64,000 bases of DNA, from assembly GCA_017415185.1 (NCBI GenBank), contig JAFQHZ010000028.1, forward strand, positions 1 through 64,000. Direction: 5' to 3'. The notes beneath the pieces are model-generated. The model did not search any database, was not told the DNA's origin, and worked only from the letters and a program-made list of their open reading frames with translations. Positions within the stretch are counted from its first letter, which is position 1, and each line of letters starts with the position of its first letter. The translations under genes and the position numbers were made by a program. This document shows, piece by piece, positions 55,033 to 63,894 of the stretch. The DNA comes from Candidatus Gastranaerophilales bacterium. GTDB taxonomy: Bacteria; Cyanobacteriota; Vampirovibrionia; Gastranaerophilales; Gastranaerophilaceae.

Positions 55033-55637
55033 ACACTTTTTTAAAGACATTTTTTGCTTGTTTAATTTTGTCCTTTGGTTTTTTAGCTTATAAATTCATA
55101 GGGCAAGATAGTTATTCTTCAAATTTAACAGTGTCAAAGAATAATCCAATTTTTGGCACTCATCAGAATTTGCCAGAGGCTCGTCCTATTGAAAATAATA
55201 AAACTAGTGTAAGTGTTGAAAATAAAGAAGAAATTAAAAAAGATGTTAAATATAAGCACAGTTGCTATTTTTTCTCAAACAATGGCGAATTAGTTAAAGC
55301 GCAAAGAGAATTGTCTTTTAAGCCATCATTGGAAAATTCAATTGCAATTTTACTTAAAGGTCCAACAATTGCTGAATCTAAAAAAGGAATGTATTCTGAA
55401 ATTCCAGCAAATGTTGATATTATTTCAATTAGACAACTTGATAAAGATATTATTGTTGATTTGACATCAAATTTTGGCAATGGCGGCGGAACAAATAGCG
55501 TTGCTAACCGTGTTAAACAGCTTTCAAAAACAGTTAAACTATACGAGCCAAGCAAAAATATTTATCTATATATCAACGGAAAAGAGGTTGAATATCTTGG
55601 TGGTGACGGGGTTTATATTAAGCAGCCATTGGATTAA
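55029..55637 (+). CDS. GerMN-domain protein
   Basis: 202 aa with one N-terminal hydrophobic helix (7-25), a Lys/Asn linker, then the GerMN fold at about 75-195: CYFFSNNGELVKAQREL, AIAILLKGPTIAESKKG, DKDIIVDLTSNF, and IYLYINGKEVEYL. Found in Bacillus GerM and many wall proteins of non-sporulating bacteria. It likely acts in the periplasm. Coupled to truB; terminator follows. Confidence 0.82.
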   Translation: MNTFLKTFFACLILSFGFLAYKFIGQDSYSSNLTVSKNNPIFGTHQNLPEARPIENNKTSVSVENKEEIKKDVKYKHSCYFFSNNGELVKAQRELSFKPSLENSIAILLKGPTIAESKKGMYSEIPANVDIISIRQLDKDIIVDLTSNFGNGGGTNSVANRVKQLSKTVKLYEPSKNIYLYINGKEVEYLGGDGVYIKQPLD

Positions 55638-55656
55638 ACACCAATCCAATTTTTTA
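55628..55656 (+). terminator. terminator of the infB-rbfA-truB-gerM operon
   Basis: ATTGGATT-AAACACC-AATCCAAT (8-bp stem) followed by T6AATTT; the stop codon lies in the loop. Confidence 0.8.
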
Positions 55657-56389
55657 ATTTGCGTTTAACTTTAATTTTTTTATCATAAACATTTAAACAA
55701 TATTCTTTTTGATTAAAAACAGCCGCCCAGAATCCTTCTGAATAAGAGTTTTTTGTGTTTAATATGATTTTATGTTTGCAAGATTTTAAAAGGGTAAATT
55801 CCTCCTTAAAGTCGTCTATATTGATAATTTTATAATTTAAATATAAATCCTGATTTTTTAATTTAGAATTTGAGCTAAATATAAAAACTTTTGGCTGTTT
55901 AATATATTTATTCAATCTTTTGAGCGCTCTATTTATAAAATCAAAATCTATATCGTCATTTTTGTCAATATAAATTCCAATTGAATTTGTTGTTGAAATT
56001 TCTTCTAAAATATCGTGATTTATCAAAAAATCAGTATTTTTAAATTGAAGCTTATTGATGATTTCATTGCTAAGATATGAAATATCGTTAATATTAAACA
56101 TGCCTGTATTAATGTAATGAGAATGCTTTTTGCTGATTTTTTTATTTAAATAGATGTTGTTTAGCTCGTTTGCTTTTTTGGAGATTTCTTTAACCCTGTT
56201 AATTGAAAGGAAATTTAATTCCAAATCAAGGTGAGACATTTGCTTTTCAAGCATATTTCGAGAAATAGTATTATTTTCATAATAGCATTTTATTCCTGTC
56301 TTTTGGGATAATATCTCGCTATAAGCATAAGCGCTTAAATTATCGCAAAAATTTGTATGATATTTAATTAAATTAAATTTTTCACCCAT
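55634..56389 (-). CDS. divergent GT11-like glycosyltransferase (fucosyltransferase fold)
   Basis: 251 aa. The N-terminus FNLIKYHTNFCDNLSAYAYSEILSQKTG and the C-terminus TLLKSCKHKIILNTKNSYSEGFWAAVFNQ follow the alpha-1,2-fucosyltransferase pattern (NxxFxYALA...; DLxLMSxCKHxIIANSxFSWWGAWL). The middle FIFSSNSK matches FVFSDD. The donor-binding HxRRGD, however, is GIYIDKNDD, so the catalytic Arg residues are lost. It may be inactive, or use another donor. No SD is convincing. It overlaps the convergent gerM-domain gene by 4 nt. Confidence 0.55.
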   Translation of the reverse strand: MGEKFNLIKYHTNFCDNLSAYAYSEILSQKTGIKCYYENNTISRNMLEKQMSHLDLELNFLSINRVKEISKKANELNNIYLNKKISKKHSHYINTGMFNINDISYLSNEIINKLQFKNTDFLINHDILEEISTTNSIGIYIDKNDDIDFDFINRALKRLNKYIKQPKVFIFSSNSKLKNQDLYLNYKIINIDDFKEEFTLLKSCKHKIILNTKNSYSEGFWAAVFNQKEYCLNVYDKKIKVKRKLKNWIGV

Positions 56390-56417
56390 AAACTCAAAAA
56401 ATTAACCAAATGTATGA

Positions 56418-56446
56418 TTTACATTTAACTGTATCACAAATATTCT
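56418..56446 (+). promoter_or_regulatory. candidate promoter of the TPR lipoprotein-lgt pair
   Basis: TTTACA (56418-56423), 17-base spacer, TATTCT (56441-56446), about 39 bases before the ATG. Confidence 0.5.
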
Positions 56447-56484
56447 TGTTAAATAAGGAATTGTGAATAAATATAGAGGAAAAT

Positions 56485-57057
56485 ATGTTTAAATTAATAA
56501 AATTTGCACTAATTTTGTTCTTAGGAGTAATATCCTGTGCTTGCGTGAATATGGTTGCAGTTCATGAACTAAACCAAAAAGCTAATGATTATCTTGAAGA
56601 AGGCGATTTAAAATCTGCTATTTCAAGATTGGAAGCCTCTGTCGATTTAGATGGAAACATTTATGAGTCAAGATACAATCTTGCAAGTGCTTATATGCAA
56701 ACTGGCGAATTTGAAAAAGCGCTTGAGAATATTCAAGTTGCACTTAAGCTTCAAAAAAATGAGCCAATTGTTTTTTATACGCATGCAGTAGCTTCTCAAA
56801 GAGTGTCTGAAGGCATTTTTGAAAAGAAAAACGATGATGGTGAAATTGTTCCTGTTCCATATCATACTGAAGAAGACGAAAAAAGAGCAGCAACTCGCTA
56901 TGTTAATCTTTTAAAAGATGCCAACAAAAGCTTTAATCGTTATCTTGAATTAGTTCCAAATGCCGAAGATACTCAGCAAATTTATGAATTAATTAAACAA
57001 AACGAAGAAAATATTGCAGCCAAAACTCAACAATACCAAATTGTATCGGAAGAATAA
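56485..57057 (+). CDS. TPR-containing lipoprotein
   Basis: 190 aa. Signal peptide with lipobox VISC (about 15-18), then two or three TPRs (AISRLEASVDLDGNIYESRYNLA; ALENIQVALKLQKNEPIVFYTHA), and a helical tail. Likely anchored in the outer membrane; role perhaps in assembly. Its stop overlaps the lgt start by one base, an apt pairing because Lgt modifies such lipoproteins. SD GAGGAAAAT. Confidence 0.78.
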   Translation: MFKLIKFALILFLGVISCACVNMVAVHELNQKANDYLEEGDLKSAISRLEASVDLDGNIYESRYNLASAYMQTGEFEKALENIQVALKLQKNEPIVFYTHAVASQRVSEGIFEKKNDDGEIVPVPYHTEEDEKRAATRYVNLLKDANKSFNRYLELVPNAEDTQQIYELIKQNEENIAAKTQQYQIVSEE

Positions 57058-57857
57058 TGGAAATAATAATAACACCACCAAATAGTCCTGTTTTTGCAAC
57101 AGTTTTGGATTTTCCAATAAGATTTTATGGTGTTATCATGGCAATATCTTTTGCAATTGGCGTTTTAAGCGCATATTTCTTATTTAAAAAGAAATATGAA
57201 AAACAAGAAGCTGAGCTTTTTTTGGACTATTCTCCAATAGTGATATTTTTTTCAATTATTGGCGCAAGATTGTTTTATGTTTTAGCTTCATACAAATTTT
57301 ACTTTAAAAATCCACAAGAAATTTTTATGATAAACCACGGCGGATTGACAATTTTTGGTGCAATTTGTTTTGGAATATTGACTCTATTTTTCTTATCAAA
57401 AATCAAAAAATTTAATTTATTAAAACATCTTGACCTTCTTGCGGTGGTTTTTCCGTTGTGTCAATCAATTGGTCGCTTTGGAAATTATTTTAATCAAGAA
57501 GCTTATGGCGCTCCAACAGATGGTTTTTTAAAGCTTTATGTTGATTCTAATTGTCGAAAGCAAGAATTTTTAAATGTTGAATATTATCATCCAACTTTTC
57601 TTTATGAAAGCATATTAGACTTTTTGGTTTTTTTAATCTTACTTTTTTTATTTTTAAAATCTAAAAATCAAAAATTTGGCAATATTGCATTAATTTATTT
57701 GATTTTATATTCATTAATTCGCTTTACAATTGAAGGAATTAGAATCGATAGCATTGCTTATATTTCAAATTTGCCTGTTGCAAAATTAATTTGTATTTTT
57801 ATTTTTATTATTTCAATTATCTGCATATTTTTAAACAACAAAAAACACGCCCAGTAG
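57057..57857 (+). CDS. lgt: prolipoprotein diacylglyceryl transferase
   Basis: 266 aa with about seven helices. IRFYGVIMA (21-29), NHGGLTIFG (93-101, with H94), and the Lgt signature SIGRFGNYFNQEAYG (137-151) including R140, N143 and E148. It transfers diacylglycerol from phosphatidylglycerol to the lipobox Cys. Complete and of usual length. Confidence 0.95.
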   Translation: MEIIITPPNSPVFATVLDFPIRFYGVIMAISFAIGVLSAYFLFKKKYEKQEAELFLDYSPIVIFFSIIGARLFYVLASYKFYFKNPQEIFMINHGGLTIFGAICFGILTLFFLSKIKKFNLLKHLDLLAVVFPLCQSIGRFGNYFNQEAYGAPTDGFLKLYVDSNCRKQEFLNVEYYHPTFLYESILDFLVFLILLFLFLKSKNQKFGNIALIYLILYSLIRFTIEGIRIDSIAYISNLPVAKLICIFIFIISIICIFLNNKKHAQ

Positions 57858-57876
57858 CCGAGCGTGTAGTTTTTGT
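57843..57876. terminator. terminator between lgt and gpmI
   Basis: ACACGC (57845-57850) pairs with GCGTGT (57862-57867), with A-run and T-run either side; the lgt stop lies in the loop and the convergent gpmI ends 20 bases on. Confidence 0.7.
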
Positions 57877-57886
57877 TTGTTTTATT

Positions 57887-59425
57887 TTATTTTCTTGCCA
57901 TTGCTTTAATCATTGATTTTCCAGACATTTCAGATGGCTTTTCGATTCCTAAAATATCTAAAATTGAAGGTGCGATGTCGCAAAGAGCACCGTCTTGGTT
58001 TAGTTCATATTTGTCTTTTGAAACAATAATGAATGGAACAACGTTTGTTGTGTGCGCTGTTTGTGGAGCTTGAGTTTGTTCATTAAACATCCATTCAGCA
58101 TTTCCATGATCAGCTGTAATTATCATATCAACGTTGTTTTCTAGTGCCTTTTGGGCAATCTTGCCAACGCAAACATCAACTGCTTCAACAGCTTTAATTG
58201 CAGCATCCATAACGCCAGTGTGTCCAACCATATCAGGATTTGCAAAGTTTACCAAAATAAAGCCATATTCTTCATCGTCTAATGCTTTTAAAACATTGTC
58301 GCATACTTCATAAGCGCTCATTTCAGGTTTTAAATCGTATGTTGCAACTTTTGGAGAATTAACCAATGCTCTTGTTTCAAGTTTGCCTTCTTTTTCAACG
58401 CCACCATTAAAGAAGAAAGTAATATGGGCATATTTTTCGGTTTCTGCAGTTCTGAATTGTTTAATATTGTTATTATCTAAAACATCTCCTAAAATGTTTG
58501 TCAAAGTTTGCGGTTTGAAAGCAACTGGAACATCCATTGTTTCGTCATATTGAGTCATACAAACATAATAAAGATTTTTGATTTCTTTTTTGCGATTAAA
58601 TCCTTTAAAAGCTGGGTCAGTAAATGTTCTTGTGATTTCTCTTGCTCTATCAGGTCTATAATTGAAGAAAATTATTGCATCATTATCGTCGATTCTTCTA
58701 TTTGATATAATCGTTGGTTCAACAAATTCGTCGGTTTTTTCGTTTTTGTATGAATTTTGAATTGCAATTGCAGAATTTTCTTCTTTAATTCCTTCGCCTA
58801 AAGTTAAGCAATCGTAAGCTCTTTCAACTCTTTCCCAACGCTTGTCTCTATCCATTGCCCAATAACGACCAATAATTGAAGCAATTTTTGGAAGATTATA
58901 TTTTGCAAGTTCTTCTTCGATTTCTGCTAAATATTTGTCTGCAGATTTTGGAGGAGTATCTCTTCCATCAAGAAAAGCATGGATATAAACTTCTTTTAAT
59001 TCATTATTAGCCATCATTTTAATTAATGCTTTTAAATGTTTCATTGAGCTATGAACTCCACCAGGAGAAACAAGTCCATATATATGCATTGCAGAGTTGT
59101 TTTTCTTTACATGATTAATTGCATTAAGAAATTCTTCATTATTGAAAAAGTCGCCATCGTCAATTGATTTATTAATTCTGGTTAGTTCTTGATATACAAC
59201 TCTTCCTGCGCCAATATTTAAGTGTCCAACCTCAGAATTTCCCATTTGACCTTCTGGAAGTCCAACAGATAAGCCATCAGCGTGTATATTTGTGTAAGGC
59301 ATTTCTTTGACAAATCTGTCAAAGTTTGGTGTATTTGCGCTAAAAACTGCATTATGTTTTTGATCGTTTGAAATCCCCCATCCATCTAAAATGCAAAGTA
59401 GCGCACGTTTTTTTGTGTTTGTCAT
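57887..59425 (-). CDS. gpmI: 2,3-bisphosphoglycerate-independent phosphoglycerate mutase
   Basis: 512 aa of the alkaline-phosphatase fold. N-terminal LCILDGWGIS (metal site), the catalytic Ser in QMGNSEVGHLNIGAGR, HAFLDGRDTPP, RYWAMDRDKRWERV, FFNYRPDRAREIT, and C-terminal NPDMVGHTGV and ADHGNAEWM for the two Mn ions. It interconverts 3- and 2-phosphoglycerate. Full length; SD AAGAGGTAAAC. Confidence 0.97.
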   Translation of the reverse strand: MTNTKKRALLCILDGWGISNDQKHNAVFSANTPNFDRFVKEMPYTNIHADGLSVGLPEGQMGNSEVGHLNIGAGRVVYQELTRINKSIDDGDFFNNEEFLNAINHVKKNNSAMHIYGLVSPGGVHSSMKHLKALIKMMANNELKEVYIHAFLDGRDTPPKSADKYLAEIEEELAKYNLPKIASIIGRYWAMDRDKRWERVERAYDCLTLGEGIKEENSAIAIQNSYKNEKTDEFVEPTIISNRRIDDNDAIIFFNYRPDRAREITRTFTDPAFKGFNRKKEIKNLYYVCMTQYDETMDVPVAFKPQTLTNILGDVLDNNNIKQFRTAETEKYAHITFFFNGGVEKEGKLETRALVNSPKVATYDLKPEMSAYEVCDNVLKALDDEEYGFILVNFANPDMVGHTGVMDAAIKAVEAVDVCVGKIAQKALENNVDMIITADHGNAEWMFNEQTQAPQTAHTTNVVPFIIVSKDKYELNQDGALCDIAPSILDILGIEKPSEMSGKSMIKAMARK

Positions 59426-59544
59426 GTTTACCTCTTTTTATGTTTTCAATACGAGATAATTTTACCATAAAAAATCACTCAAAAGGATTAGATTTAAATT
59501 CTTATATTTTTATATTATTATGTTAATTGCATAGGAAAAATAAA

Positions 59545-61161
59545 ATGAAATATTCAAAATATAGCGCAATAATTGTTGGTAGTGGAATAAGCGGGCTTTT
59601 TTTAGCAAATAAGCTTGCTGAAAGCTCCAACTTAAATGATGGAATTTTGTTAATCACAAAAGACAAGCTCAATTCAGGTTCAAGTCCACTTGCTCAAGGC
59701 GGAATTGTTAGCGTAATTCCAGAAATAAATAAAAATGATTCAATCGAATCGCATATTAAAGACACAATCAAAGCTGGTTGTGGTCTTAATGACTTAAATA
59801 CTGTTAAATTAGTATCCGAAAAATCAGCAATAGCGGCTCAAGAATTAATTCGCTATGGCGTTGAGTTTGATAAAAACGATTCTAATTCGCTTAATTTCAC
59901 GCTTGAAGGAGCGCATAGCTGCCCTAGAATTTTGCATGCTAAAGGTGATTCAACAGGAAGAGTAATTGAAGAAGCGCTTTGTTGTGCTTTGTTAAAAACT
60001 AAAAATGTTGATATATATGAAAATGCTATTGCTGCCGAGTTATTGGTTGATGATAACAACGAGTGCAAAGGTTTAATTGTATTCAATAAAATTGATTCAA
60101 GTTTTGAAGCTGTTTATTCTTCAAATGTTATTCTCGCAACTGGCGGTATAGGACAAATTTATAAAACAACAACAAATCCTGCTGTTTCAACAGGAGATGG
60201 AATAGCTTTAGCCTATAAAGCAGGGGCAGAAGTTAAGGATATGGAATTTGTTCAATTTCATCCGACTGCGCTATTTTGCAAAAACAAAAAAACTCTTCCT
60301 TTGGTTTCAGAATCCGCAAGAGGAGAGGGCGCAAAGCTTGTTGATTTAAATGGAGACTATTTTGCAAAAAATCACCACCATCTTGCTGATTTAGCGCCAA
60401 GAGACGTTGTTGCAAGAGCGATTAATCAGCAAATCCTTGAAAACGATTTTGAATATGTTAATTTGGATATTTCGCAAATTGGAATTGAAAAATTTAAAAA
60501 ACGTTTTCCAACAATTACGTCATTATGTTTAGAAAACGATATTGATTTATCGAAAGGCTTGATTCCTGTTGCGCCAGCTGAACATTATTTTATGGGCGGA
60601 ATTAAGGTTGATTTAAATTCAAGAACTACAATTAAAAACCTTTATGCGATTGGAGAATGCTCTTCAACAGGGCTTCATGGGGCAAATAGGCTTGCTTCAA
60701 ATTCTTTGCTTGAATGCGTTGTTTTTGCAAACAAGCTTGCTGAATTAATTTGTGCAAACGGTGTAAATCCTCCTAAGAAAAATGATGAGAAAATTAAAAA
60801 AATAATAGAAAAATATGCTGAAATTGACGTTGATTACGACAATAAAGACGAAATTAATGAATTATTCTTAAAATTGAAAGAATCAATGAATCGTAATGTT
60901 GGAATTGTTCGAAATATTAATTCTCTCAACAAAGCTCTTTTTGATATTAAAACAATTGAATTAAGATTGAGTGAGCTAAATTTATCTTTCAGTTTTGAAT
61001 TGTATGAATTAAAAAATGCAATTTGCGTTGCTAAATTGGTTGCAAAAGCTGCACTTTCAAGAAATGAATCAATTGGTGCACATTTTAGGGATGATTACAA
61101 AGATAATAAAAATATTGATTTAAAAGGAAGTTTAAATTATGACAAAATATTGGTTAAATAA
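59545..61161 (+). CDS. nadB: L-aspartate oxidase
   Basis: 538 aa from ATG 59545 (AGGAAAAATAAA upstream); a TTG six codons earlier has no SD. FAD-binding GSGISGLFLANKL, SSPLAQGGIVSV, HPTALF, SARGEGAKLVDLNG, APAEHYFMGGI, and GECSSTGLHGANRLASNSLLE. It oxidises aspartate to iminoaspartate for quinolinate, the first step of NAD synthesis. Overlaps nadC by 23 nt. NadA, the next enzyme, is not in this window. Confidence 0.96.
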   Translation: MKYSKYSAIIVGSGISGLFLANKLAESSNLNDGILLITKDKLNSGSSPLAQGGIVSVIPEINKNDSIESHIKDTIKAGCGLNDLNTVKLVSEKSAIAAQELIRYGVEFDKNDSNSLNFTLEGAHSCPRILHAKGDSTGRVIEEALCCALLKTKNVDIYENAIAAELLVDDNNECKGLIVFNKIDSSFEAVYSSNVILATGGIGQIYKTTTNPAVSTGDGIALAYKAGAEVKDMEFVQFHPTALFCKNKKTLPLVSESARGEGAKLVDLNGDYFAKNHHHLADLAPRDVVARAINQQILENDFEYVNLDISQIGIEKFKKRFPTITSLCLENDIDLSKGLIPVAPAEHYFMGGIKVDLNSRTTIKNLYAIGECSSTGLHGANRLASNSLLECVVFANKLAELICANGVNPPKKNDEKIKKIIEKYAEIDVDYDNKDEINELFLKLKESMNRNVGIVRNINSLNKALFDIKTIELRLSELNLSFSFELYELKNAICVAKLVAKAALSRNESIGAHFRDDYKDNKNIDLKGSLNYDKILVK

Positions 61162-61996
61162 TTTCGCAATTGATGATTTTATCATTTCAGCACTGAAAGA
61201 AGACATGTATTATGGCGATATTACAACAGACGCAATTTGCGCTGATTTGGACGATAATGAATTTGATGTTAATTTAACAACAAGAAATGATGGAATTCTT
61301 TGTGGTAGAAGTGTTTTTGAGCGAGTTTTTAAACTTCTTTGTGATGATAAAGTTAAAATTCAATTTTATTTTGAAGAAGGCGATGTTATTAAAAAAGGCG
61401 ACAAAATTGCTTCAATCAAGGGAGATGCTCGTTCGATATTGACAGGCGAAAGACTAGCACTCAATTTTGTTCAAAAAATGTCTGGAATAGCCACTTATAC
61501 AAGAAAATTTCAAGATTTAATTTCGCAATATGATGTTAATATTGTCGACACGAGAAAAAATACTCCAAATTTTAGAATTTTTGAAAAATATTCTGTAAAG
61601 GTTGGCGGAAATAAACTTCATAGATTTAATTTATCAGATTGCGTAATGCTTAAGGATAATCACATTGCGCTTTACGGTGGCTCAATTACAAAAGCCGTTA
61701 AAGAAGTTCGAAAACATCTTTCTCACGCTCATAAAATTGAAATTGAATGCGATACTTTAGAGCAAGTTAAAGAAGCATTGGAGAATAAAGTTGATATTAT
61801 TATGCTTGATAATATGACTTGTGAGCAAATGAAAGAAGCCTGCCAATTAATTAATAAAAGAGCAATTGTTGAAGCTTCAGGATGTGTTACTTTTGATAAT
61901 GTTGAAGAAATTGCCAAAACTGGAGTGGATATAATTTCCACAAGTGCAATCGTTATGAAAGCTCCAACATTAGACTTGGCTTTTGATTATCAGTAA
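61139..61996 (+). CDS. nadC: nicotinate-nucleotide pyrophosphorylase
   Basis: 285 aa. EDMYYGDITTDAI, GILCGRSVFERVF, GERLALNFVQKMSGIAT, DTRKNTPNFRIFEKYSVKVGGNKLHRFNLSD and MLKDNHI. Converts quinolinate and PRPP to nicotinate mononucleotide. Coupled to nadB by overlap; 13 bp before the radical SAM gene. Confidence 0.96.
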   Translation: MTKYWLNNFAIDDFIISALKEDMYYGDITTDAICADLDDNEFDVNLTTRNDGILCGRSVFERVFKLLCDDKVKIQFYFEEGDVIKKGDKIASIKGDARSILTGERLALNFVQKMSGIATYTRKFQDLISQYDVNIVDTRKNTPNFRIFEKYSVKVGGNKLHRFNLSDCVMLKDNHIALYGGSITKAVKEVRKHLSHAHKIEIECDTLEQVKEALENKVDIIMLDNMTCEQMKEACQLINKRAIVEASGCVTFDNVEEIAKTGVDIISTSAIVMKAPTLDLAFDYQ

Positions 61997-62009
61997 TTAG
62001 GAGAATAAT

Positions 62010-63023
62010 GTGGTACATATCGCAATAAATAGCGCTTGTAATAATAATTGCAGCTATTGTTTTAGACATAGCACTTACGAACAGCAATCGCACATACTTG
62101 AATTTGACGAAATATTGCAATTGTTTGAATGGTCTAAAGGGGCAGACATGATGGGTATTTCAGGAGGAGAGCCAACATTACACCCTGATTGCTTAAGAAT
62201 TTGTCAAGAATCCTGCAAGAGGTTTAGAACTTTTTTCTATACTAATTTAACCTGTAAACAAAGTCTTTTAGAAGAACTTTGTGCGCTTGATATGATTTGG
62301 CTTGTCAATACAAATACAAGAAAAGAATTAAAACAAAATTTTGAATCAAATCTTCAATACCTTGTAAATATGCCATACAAAAGATATATGACATTTGGAA
62401 TAACTCTAACTGGAAATTTAAGCGAAGATATTGGTTATATTGAAAACTTGCTTCGCATCGGAAGGACCTATCCAAGAGCAATTTCATATTATCGTATAGC
62501 TTTTGCCACTCCATTTCATGATAAAAAATTTAGACTTGTAAATTTTGATAAATCAATTTTGTATCTATATAAAAAAATGGATGAACAAAAATCTAATATT
62601 CCAGTGATTTATGATTGTTGTGTTAACAGTTGTCAACTTAGCAAAGATGTTATGCTAAAGGTTCTTCAAGACTTTAGAACAACTGAATTTATGCACCGCT
62701 GTCTTCCTGCTAGAGTTGATATTTTAGCAGACAGAAGTGTTAACTTCTGTGCTTCTCATCCAGCAAGTATATTTAGCAAAGTAAAGGATTACAGGCATTT
62801 TGTCAATTGGATTCAATGTGAAAAATGGATTGGTCATATTGTTGCAAATTATATGAAAAAACACCAATATTATTGTAAAACTGTAAAAAATTGCAAAAAT
62901 AAAAATTGTCCTGGAGCTTGTTTTGCGCTAACTTCAAGCCTTGTTGAGCAAGATAAGGACAAACCTAAAATTATTACTAAACTTCAAAATATTAGACGAA
63001 ATATTAACGAATTAATTAACTAA
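62010..63023 (+). CDS. radical SAM protein with C-terminal Cys cluster
   Basis: 337 aa from GTG 62010, after TAGGAGAAT; an ATG at 62008 is out of frame and stops at once. The SAM cluster is C10-x3-C14-x2-C17 (SACNNNCSYCFRH), then GISGGEPTLHP and FYTNLTC. The C-terminus has several more Cys (DCCVNSCQ, FCASHP, CKTVKNCKNKNCPGAC), probably an auxiliary Fe-S site of the SPASM/twitch kind. It follows nadBC, but no link to NAD is known for this family; substrate unknown. Its end overlaps the convergent epimerase gene by 8 nt. Confidence 0.82.
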   Translation: MVHIAINSACNNNCSYCFRHSTYEQQSHILEFDEILQLFEWSKGADMMGISGGEPTLHPDCLRICQESCKRFRTFFYTNLTCKQSLLEELCALDMIWLVNTNTRKELKQNFESNLQYLVNMPYKRYMTFGITLTGNLSEDIGYIENLLRIGRTYPRAISYYRIAFATPFHDKKFRLVNFDKSILYLYKKMDEQKSNIPVIYDCCVNSCQLSKDVMLKVLQDFRTTEFMHRCLPARVDILADRSVNFCASHPASIFSKVKDYRHFVNWIQCEKWIGHIVANYMKKHQYYCKTVKNCKNKNCPGACFALTSSLVEQDKDKPKIITKLQNIRRNINELIN

Positions 63024-63885
63024 AATACATCAATTTAAAGTGCTTAGTGGTGTTTAAAATCCCGTCTAAGACGTTTGTTTTGCATTCAAAATCAATTGGG
63101 AAGTTTGAAAGATTTAAATAGCAAGGTTTTGTAATGGTGGTTTTTAAATCAATTTTTGAATCAGATTTTAGATATGAAACAATTAGTCTTGCAACGTCTG
63201 ATTTTAAATATGTATTTGGATTATATGCATTCAAAATTGGCTTTTCGTTAAATTTAATCATCGCTTTTTCAAGAATTTGAACAACATCTTGAATATATGT
63301 AAAACAATTTGCTTCATCATATTCAAAATCGATAACTTCATTATTGAAAGCTTTTAAAATAATTTGAGGAATAAAACGATTGTCGTCTTTAAGCATGTTT
63401 TCACCATAAACCGAAGCCAACCTAACTATATTGCAATTCAATTTATTATTTTTAATTAATTCAAGCGCTAGATTTTCAATTAATTTAATGCAATTGTAAT
63501 ATTCTAAAAATTCATTATCATCAGAATATTCTTGAAAATTACTTGTAAACACGAGTTTTGCTCCGCATTTTATGCAATATTCAACAATATTTTTAAAAAT
63601 TTCAATTTTATCTAAAATAAATTGATATTTATCATTAAAATATGCGCTAAAATCGCCATTTCCAGCCAAATGATAAACGCAATCAACGCAAAAATTTAAG
63701 TCACTTTTTAAATCGTGTTCAACGAATTCAAAATTCTCGTTTTTTAATAATGGATATAAATTTGACATTGTCGAATGAGAAAAATTATCGACTCCATAAA
63801 TAAAATTTTTTTCATTTTTAATTAAATAATTTGCTAAATTTGAGCCAATAAACCCTGCGCAACCCGTAATTAAAATCTTATCCAT
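63016..63885 (-). CDS. NAD-dependent epimerase/dehydratase family protein, UXS paralogue
   Basis: A 289-aa extended SDR. GCAGFIGSNLANYL keeps the Rossmann pattern, and YNCIK at about 140 supplies Tyr-xxx-Lys. NLYPLLKNENFEFVEHDL corresponds to MPLLENPNFKFIEHDI in the UXS at 3737-4663, so the two share ancestry. The SSxxVYG segment has become SNFQEYSD, and the UXS-specific GPRSCYDE is absent, so another nucleotide sugar is likely, or lower activity. Start of an operon with the next partial gene cannot be judged. Confidence 0.75.
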   Translation of the reverse strand: MDKILITGCAGFIGSNLANYLIKNEKNFIYGVDNFSHSTMSNLYPLLKNENFEFVEHDLKSDLNFCVDCVYHLAGNGDFSAYFNDKYQFILDKIEIFKNIVEYCIKCGAKLVFTSNFQEYSDDNEFLEYYNCIKLIENLALELIKNNKLNCNIVRLASVYGENMLKDDNRFIPQIILKAFNNEVIDFEYDEANCFTYIQDVVQILEKAMIKFNEKPILNAYNPNTYLKSDVARLIVSYLKSDSKIDLKTTITKPCYLNLSNFPIDFECKTNVLDGILNTTKHFKLMYFS

Positions 63886-63894
63886 ATCTTAATT

